This document shows positions 7,147 through 9,976 of a stretch of DNA of 9,976 nucleotides, piece after piece. The stretch spans positions 1 to 9,976 of the forward strand of contig DDOU01000038.1 in the NCBI GenBank assembly GCA_002341825.1, read 5' to 3'. The notes under the pieces were generated by a model, which ran no database searches, was not told where the DNA came from, and was given only the letters and a program-made list of their open reading frames with translations. The position numbers were made by a program, and so were the translations under genes. Positions within the stretch are counted from its first letter, which is position 1; each line of letters begins with the position of its first letter. This stretch comes from Candidatus Igneacidithiobacillus taiwanensis. Its GTDB lineage: Bacteria > Pseudomonadota > Gammaproteobacteria > Acidithiobacillales > Acidithiobacillaceae.

Positions 7147-8392
7147 CTCCCTCTTCTACCCTGGCGCGAATCAGCTGCACTGCCGGACTACGCCGCAGAT
7201 AGTCGCCAGACCAATCGAGCAATGCGCGTAGGCGATTACGAGCACCAATGATTCGGTAGATATGCAAAAGAAGCCACATCATCCAGGCGGGATAGCCAGT
7301 CCAGTTTGTTTTTCCTAATTGGCAAACGGCGTCGAATCGCCCAAGGACCGACATGCTACCAAGATCTCGATAGACAAAAGGCGCTGGCAATGGCCGTTGT
7401 CGAACCAACTGCAAAACCACTTCCGCAGCATAGTGTCCTGACTGCATGGCGAAGGGCGCCACCTGAGGGCAGGGATATCCTTCCGGTCGCAGAGCCAGAT
7501 CTCCAAGCACGAATACTTCGGGATGATCGGGAAGCCGTAAATAGTCGTCCACCAGAAGACGGCCACCATAACCCTTTGGAACGGGCAGCGATTCCAAGAC
7601 TGGATTGGCGGTCACGCCCGCGGTCCAGATCAGCGTTTTTGCCAATAAAACGGGCCCAGAATCACAGTGTACCTGCCTTCCATCGTACCGTTGCACGTGG
7701 GTTTGTAGCCGAAGGTTTGCTCCCAGATGGCGCAGGCGTTGGGCGGCATGCTGCTGTAGTTTTGATGCAAAGCCCGGCAAGAGGCGCTCACCCCCATGCA
7801 CCAGGGTGACCTCGATTTCCTGGGGAGCCAACTCGGGGTATTCGCTGGGGACGAGCGCCTGTAGCGTTTCCAGCAGAGCGGCGCAGAACTCCACACCCGC
7901 GGCACCACCGCCGGCAATGACAAAATGTAGCCACGCCTTACGAAGGATTGGCTCTTGGACCTGACTGGCCTGCTCCAAGGCCAGAAGAACGGTCGAGCGC
8001 GCCCTTTCCGCGGCACCGAGTCCCTTGATGTCGAGGGCTGTACGGGCGAGTTGCTGATTCCCGAAGAAGTTAGTTACCGTGCCCATGGCGAGCAGCAGAT
8101 AGTCGTAGGAAAGTGCAGTCCCGTCAGCCAGGGTAACTCGCCGCTGCTGCAGATCTATTGTCTCTACCCGACCCAGGCGAAAGGCGATCCCGCCCTGGGA
8201 AAGAATCCGTCGTAGCGGCGTGCAGATGGCTTCCCCTAGGAGTTCCCCCGTTGCCACTTGGTAAAGCAAGGGCTGAAAGAGATGATAATTGTGTTGATCG
8301 AGCAAGGTGACTTGCAGCCCTCGTCCAGCGAGGCGCTTGGCGGCGGCAATGCCAGCAAAACCGCCGCCAAGAATGAGCACACGGTCAGTCAT
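7121..8392 (-). CDS. ndh: Type II NADH dehydrogenase (NDH-2 family)
   Basis: NDH-2 is a single-chain FAD enzyme on the inner face of the cytoplasmic membrane that passes electrons from NADH to quinone without pumping protons. The 423-residue protein has the FAD-binding GGGFAG at 9-14, HLFQPLLYQVATG (37-49), the nucleotide-binding AGGGAAGVE at 160-168, TLIWTAGVTANP (253-264), FAD-contacting VLGD (295-298) and a C-terminal membrane-anchoring amphipathic part (WMMWLLLHIYRIIGARNRL, 370-388). The quinone-site motif AQxAxQ is changed to APFAMQ (312-317), a variant that I believe occurs in other bacterial homologues. The start ATG 8392 has GAGG six bases upstream and overlaps the stop of the MFS gene in ATGACTGA, suggesting coupled translation. 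An alternative in-frame start at 8410 is less likely. A homologous sulfide:quinone reductase role is less likely because the conserved cysteine pairs of that family are not seen. Confidence 0.88.
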   Translation of the reverse strand: MTDRVLILGGGFAGIAAAKRLAGRGLQVTLLDQHNYHLFQPLLYQVATGELLGEAICTPLRRILSQGGIAFRLGRVETIDLQQRRVTLADGTALSYDYLLLAMGTVTNFFGNQQLARTALDIKGLGAAERARSTVLLALEQASQVQEPILRKAWLHFVIAGGGAAGVEFCAALLETLQALVPSEYPELAPQEIEVTLVHGGERLLPGFASKLQQHAAQRLRHLGANLRLQTHVQRYDGRQVHCDSGPVLLAKTLIWTAGVTANPVLESLPVPKGYGGRLLVDDYLRLPDHPEVFVLGDLALRPEGYPCPQVAPFAMQSGHYAAEVVLQLVRQRPLPAPFVYRDLGSMSVLGRFDAVCQLGKTNWTGYPAWMMWLLLHIYRIIGARNRLRALLDWSGDYLRRSPAVQLIRARVEEGDACNKKVR

Positions 8393-9542
8393 GGCCTGCC
8401 TCAGGAGCAATTCGACTGTTACGCCACGCGAGATACAGCAAGGGAATGGCCCAGAGGGCGGAGAAGCGATAGATCTGGTCCAGGGGCAGGAGAGACTGCA
8501 GCGGTCCTAACCCCGAGGAGCCAATGCCTTCGCCAACCATCAGCGCACCCACGAGAAGACCAGCCATTTGCGTGCCTTCCTTGGGGTGCGCCGCAATCCC
8601 GTACGACATGCTGTACGGGTAGTAGATGCCGCAGGAAAATCCCGCTGCTGTAAAGGCCATGATCAAGGTGGCAGGAGAGCGGAGTTCCGGTATCAGCAAA
8701 AAGCATGCAGCCATGCCCAAGGGCGCAGCCAGATAGGTCCAGCGGCGGGGCAGCCAATGATCAGGAATGGCCCCAAGAAGAAAACGCGCCACGGTCATAC
8801 CCCCCCAAAAGAGTGAGAGCGCGAGGGCACCCGAGGCGGCGGGCAGGTGGCGATCGACGGTCACCAACACATCCGCCCAACTCCCAAAGCTGCCCTCGCA
8901 AATGGCGTAGATCACCACCCCCAGGGCAAAAGGCAACATGCTCCGGCGCCAGGCCTGCAGCCCTCCCAATTCCTGGCTATCCGCTTTTTCTTCCCGAGCC
9001 AAGGGCAACAGCAGCAAGGCAAGCCAAAGCAAGAGCAATAAGCCTGGCCAAATATTCCAAGCGCCTAGCTGGGAGAGCCAGTGTAGCAGTACCGGCGACA
9101 CGGCGGTGGCACCACCAATAACGGCATTGAGGATGGTAACGGCTGCTGCTGCCGCGCCTGTAAATAACAAAGAGGCAGCGCGATTGATGGCGGCATTGGT
9201 CAGGCCAAAGCCCACCCCAAGCAAAAGCGTCTCGGCGAGAAGGAGGACAAACAGAAAATTGCCAGCGCCAAAATAGGCCAACGTGAGACAAGCCATAGCT
9301 ACGGCGTTGACGAGAGCACCCAGGCGAAAAAGTCCCTTGGCCCCCAACTGCTGGTGGATGCTACCGGCACCCAGGGCGGCAAGGACGGCGCCGAGGATTT
9401 CTGGGAAGTAGAGCAGCCCATAACTGCTGTTGCTCAAGTCGTAGGGAGCGCCGCGCAGGGTCGAACCCAAGGCGGGGATGAGGACAAAAGCAGCGCCCTG
9501 CAAGAAGCCAGCGGCAAAAACTGCAATGCTCCCCCGTTTCAT
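8385..9542 (-). CDS. MFS transporter, FucP-like group
   Basis: This 385-residue integral membrane protein shows the 6+6 helix arrangement of the major facilitator superfamily with a short central polar loop (about 182-200, REEKADSQELGG). CEGSFGSWADVLVTVD (215-230) in helix 7 resembles the E-x-x-x-G-x-W element of fucose-permease-like carriers, and RFLLGAIPDHWLPRR (253-267) is the second-half loop motif. PYSMSYGIAAHP (309-320) is also in keeping with that group. The substrate is unknown; a sugar or small organic acid is a guess from family and context. The ATG at 9540-9542 overlaps the GMC oxidoreductase stop codon (ATGA), and the gene's own stop overlaps the ndh start, so it is the second of four coupled genes. 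Only a weak ribosome site is visible before it, as expected for coupled translation. Confidence 0.85.
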   Translation of the reverse strand: MKRGSIAVFAAGFLQGAAFVLIPALGSTLRGAPYDLSNSSYGLLYFPEILGAVLAALGAGSIHQQLGAKGLFRLGALVNAVAMACLTLAYFGAGNFLFVLLLAETLLLGVGFGLTNAAINRAASLLFTGAAAAAVTILNAVIGGATAVSPVLLHWLSQLGAWNIWPGLLLLLWLALLLLPLAREEKADSQELGGLQAWRRSMLPFALGVVIYAICEGSFGSWADVLVTVDRHLPAASGALALSLFWGGMTVARFLLGAIPDHWLPRRWTYLAAPLGMAACFLLIPELRSPATLIMAFTAAGFSCGIYYPYSMSYGIAAHPKEGTQMAGLLVGALMVGEGIGSSGLGPLQSLLPLDQIYRFSALWAIPLLYLAWRNSRIAPEAGHD

Positions 9543-9976
9543 ATCTTGCCGTCCGCAAAGCGCTGGCGTAGATGCGCACCAACCCGCAGGGCATTGGCCA
9601 TGATGGTCAGCGAGGGATTGACGGCACTGATGGAGGGCATGAAGCTTGCGTCCACGACATAGAGATTATCGAGGTCGTGGGCCTTGCAGTTGGGGTCGAG
9701 AACGCTGTCGGTTGGATCTTCCCCGAAGCGGCAGGTCCCCACCTGATGCGCGGTAGCAGAAATGTCCATGGGTTGAAAAAAAACCGTAAAGAAACCGACA
9801 CGATGAAGCATCTGTCGCCACTTGGCGCAGAGCCGTCGATGACTCTCGCGGTTTTTGGGCTGCCAATGCAGGCGGATCACCCCATCGGCGTCGAGGGTAA
9901 CGCGATTGTCGGGATCCGGCAGGTCTTCTGTGGTAAGCCACCAGTCCACTGAATGGCTGGCCGCCCAGGCCGTCGC
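9539..9976 (-). CDS. GMC-family FAD oxidoreductase (C-terminal part)
   Basis: The frame is open from the right edge to a TGA at 9539-9541 and gives 145 residues from the end of a glucose-methanol-choline (GMC) oxidoreductase. The GMC C-terminal domain is clear: TEDLPDPDNRVTLDADG near the edge, AHQVGTCRFGEDPTDSVLD with the catalytic His, the FAD-contacting NLYVVDASFMPS, and AVNPSLTIMANALRVG with the second active-site residue (Asn). GMC enzymes oxidise alcohols or sugars with FAD; those with this HQVGTCRFG form are often membrane-associated dehydrogenases in bacteria. The substrate is not readable from this part. The gene overlaps the next gene (MFS carrier) by four bases, so it heads or precedes the coupled set. 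The FAD-binding N-terminus lies outside the window. Confidence 0.9.
   Translation of the reverse strand, partial: ATAWAASHSVDWWLTTEDLPDPDNRVTLDADGVIRLHWQPKNRESHRRLCAKWRQMLHRVGFFTVFFQPMDISATAHQVGTCRFGEDPTDSVLDPNCKAHDLDNLYVVDASFMPSISAVNPSLTIMANALRVGAHLRQRFADGKI

Noticed and set aside
8258..9121. Plus-strand open frames opposite the ndh and MFS genes.
   Set aside because: Antisense shadows of two clear, motif-bearing genes.

Overview
The window looks like chromosome of an acidophilic, sulfur-oxidising gammaproteobacterium-like organism, most probably Acidithiobacillus (A. caldus or a close relative). The main reason is a complete sulfur oxygenase reductase (SOR) gene: 311 residues, all known catalytic and iron-binding residues present, and the closest resemblance from memory is to A. 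caldus SOR. The other genes (OprB-type porin, NDH-2, Pqi/Mla-type lipoprotein, MFS carriers) fit a Gram-negative cell. The genus is inferred; no database search was made.

Layout. Plus strand: the 3' end of a PqiC-like lipoprotein gene (1-411), then an MFS permease (484-1935). Everything after that lies on the minus strand. A DUF389 membrane protein with an unusual OmpA-like C-terminal domain (2001-3623) converges on the MFS gene. Next comes a broken sulfotransferase gene (3815-about 4705) with at least two and probably three inactivating changes. The SOR gene (4884-5819) follows, closed by a strong hairpin terminator (4825-4853) and preceded by a 226-base leader with a 9-bp perfect inverted repeat. 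Last is a tightly packed set that reads from the right edge leftward: GMC oxidoreductase C-terminus (9539-edge), MFS carrier (8385-9542), type II NADH dehydrogenase (7121-8392) and OprB-like porin (6046-7146). Each gene of this set overlaps the next by 4 to 26 bases.

How the genes may work together. SOR is the sulfur-disproportionating enzyme of the cytoplasm and appears to be transcribed alone. The gmc-mfs-ndh-porin set has the parts of an outer-membrane entry / inner-membrane transport / substrate oxidation / quinone reduction route for an organic compound, but its substrate cannot be read from the sequence. The porin lacks a visible signal peptide because its start is embedded in the end of ndh, so the last step may be damaged or may mark an old deletion junction.

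No tRNA, rRNA, CRISPR array, complete insertion sequence or phage gene was seen. No gene-free stretch exceeds 300 bases: the gaps are 412-483, 1936-2000, 3624-3814, 4706-4883 and 5820-6045. I did not find a convincing wholly new system. The points most worth a second look are the SOR leader repeat, the signal-less porin fused onto the ndh end, the DUF389-OmpA domain combination and the decayed sulfotransferase.
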